Origin: Planctomycetaceae bacterium
GTDB lineage: Bacteria; Planctomycetota; Planctomycetia; Pirellulales; Lacipirellulaceae
Direction: 5' to 3'
Assembly (NCBI GenBank): GCA_002702655.1
Contig: PABB01000023.1
Location: 124,001-188,000 of the forward strand
DNA length: 64,000 nucleotides
Position 1 is the stretch's first letter; every line of letters begins with the position of its first letter. Shown one piece after another: positions 63,788 through 64,000 of this stretch. The position numbers and the translations under genes are program-made. The notes below the pieces were generated by a model that saw nothing but the letters and a program-made list of their open reading frames with translations, was not told where the DNA came from and did not search any database.

Positions 63788-64000
63788 CTACTCGGCGCGT
63801 TCTGCCAGAGCTTCGTAGGCCGCCAACGCACGCCGAAAGTCAGCGAGTTGCTCGGGCGAAAGATAGTGTTGATCGACTTCAAGCTGTTGTTTCATGCGGT
63901 CAATAAAGTACGCGACCTCTTCCTTCCGCGGAGGAAGGGGCTTTCCTGCGACATCGACGTACGCGGGGTTGCAGTGGGCAAATCGGACGCGACCAGCGGG
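63788..64000 (-). CDS. C-terminus of a CehA/McbA-like metallohydrolase (partial)
   Basis: The reverse frame is open from the window end to a TAG at 63788, giving 70 residues: RVRFAHCNPAYVDVAGKPL, then RKEEVAYFIDRMKQQLEVDQ and LSPEQLADFRRALAAYEALA. The pattern of an NPAYV-like beta end followed by a helical tail with FIDR and LSPE resembles the C-terminus of planctomycete CehA/McbA-family PHP metallohydrolases. The catalytic part lies outside the window. It is co-directional with the saccharolytic operon and probably its upstream member. Confidence 0.6.
   Translation of the reverse strand, partial: PAGRVRFAHCNPAYVDVAGKPLPPRKEEVAYFIDRMKQQLEVDQHYLSPEQLADFRRALAAYEALAERAE

Overview
The window reads as a chromosome segment of a GC-rich planctomycete (Pirellulales-like). 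Reasons: a DUF1080 sugar-hydrolase gene, Tat-exported Gfo/Idh/MocA dehydrogenases, an exopolysaccharide locus with a sulfotransferase, and a dispersed inverted repeat whose translation (VGQAFQPD) I associate with planctomycete genomes. This assignment is inference from gene content; no rRNA is present.

Region 1 (1-17487, all minus strand) is an exopolysaccharide synthesis and export operon. From its probable promoter (17460-17487) it runs: initiating sugar-phosphate transferase, GT4, Wzz-type chain-length protein, BY-kinase-like ATPase that lacks its P-loop lysine, Wzy/WaaL-type polymerase or ligase, GT2, GT4, WecG/TagA-type transferase, GT2, DegT aminotransferase, Gfo/Idh dehydrogenase, left-handed beta-helix acyltransferase, FAD amine-oxidase-like protein, polysaccharide deacetylase, and a sulfotransferase cut by the window start. 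A diguanylate cyclase (17686-18522) is divergent from it.

Region 2 (18624 to about 24420) starts at a tRNA-Ser(GGA) and carries an integrated element: tyrosine recombinase, excisionase-like HTH protein, AAA ATPase, one unknown gene, two matching 27-bp palindromes upstream of the two minus-strand units, and a truncated IS256 transposase.

Region 3 (24704-42479) is a type I-C CRISPR-Cas locus in the order cas3-cas5-cas8c-cas7-cas4-[HNH gene]-cas1-cas2-leader-array. cas8c carries an internal in-frame Shine-Dalgarno and ATG for Cas11c. An HNH-endonuclease gene of visibly lower GC sits between cas4 and cas1, one base after cas4 and overlapping cas1 by ATGA. The array has about 140 repeats of 31 nt (hand count; about 139 spacers, period 65) and is cut at its leader-distal end by an IS3 remnant.

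Region 4 (42480-46388) is insertion-sequence debris: the IS3 remnant, an IS21 remnant whose istA and istB are fused by deletion, and an apparently intact ISL3 element inserted in the IS21 end with a perfect 8-bp target duplication.

Region 5 (46535-64000, all minus strand) is a saccharolytic operon: CehA/McbA-like C-terminus (partial), a large glycosidase-like protein, two GH78 alpha-L-rhamnosidases, a Tat-type Gfo/Idh oxidoreductase, a GH110-like beta-helix galactosidase, a Tat-type nitrilase-family amidohydrolase, an exported polysaccharide deacetylase, a beta-propeller glycosidase-like protein and a DUF1080 protein. It looks built to break down a rhamnose- and galactose-containing, probably modified, polysaccharide.
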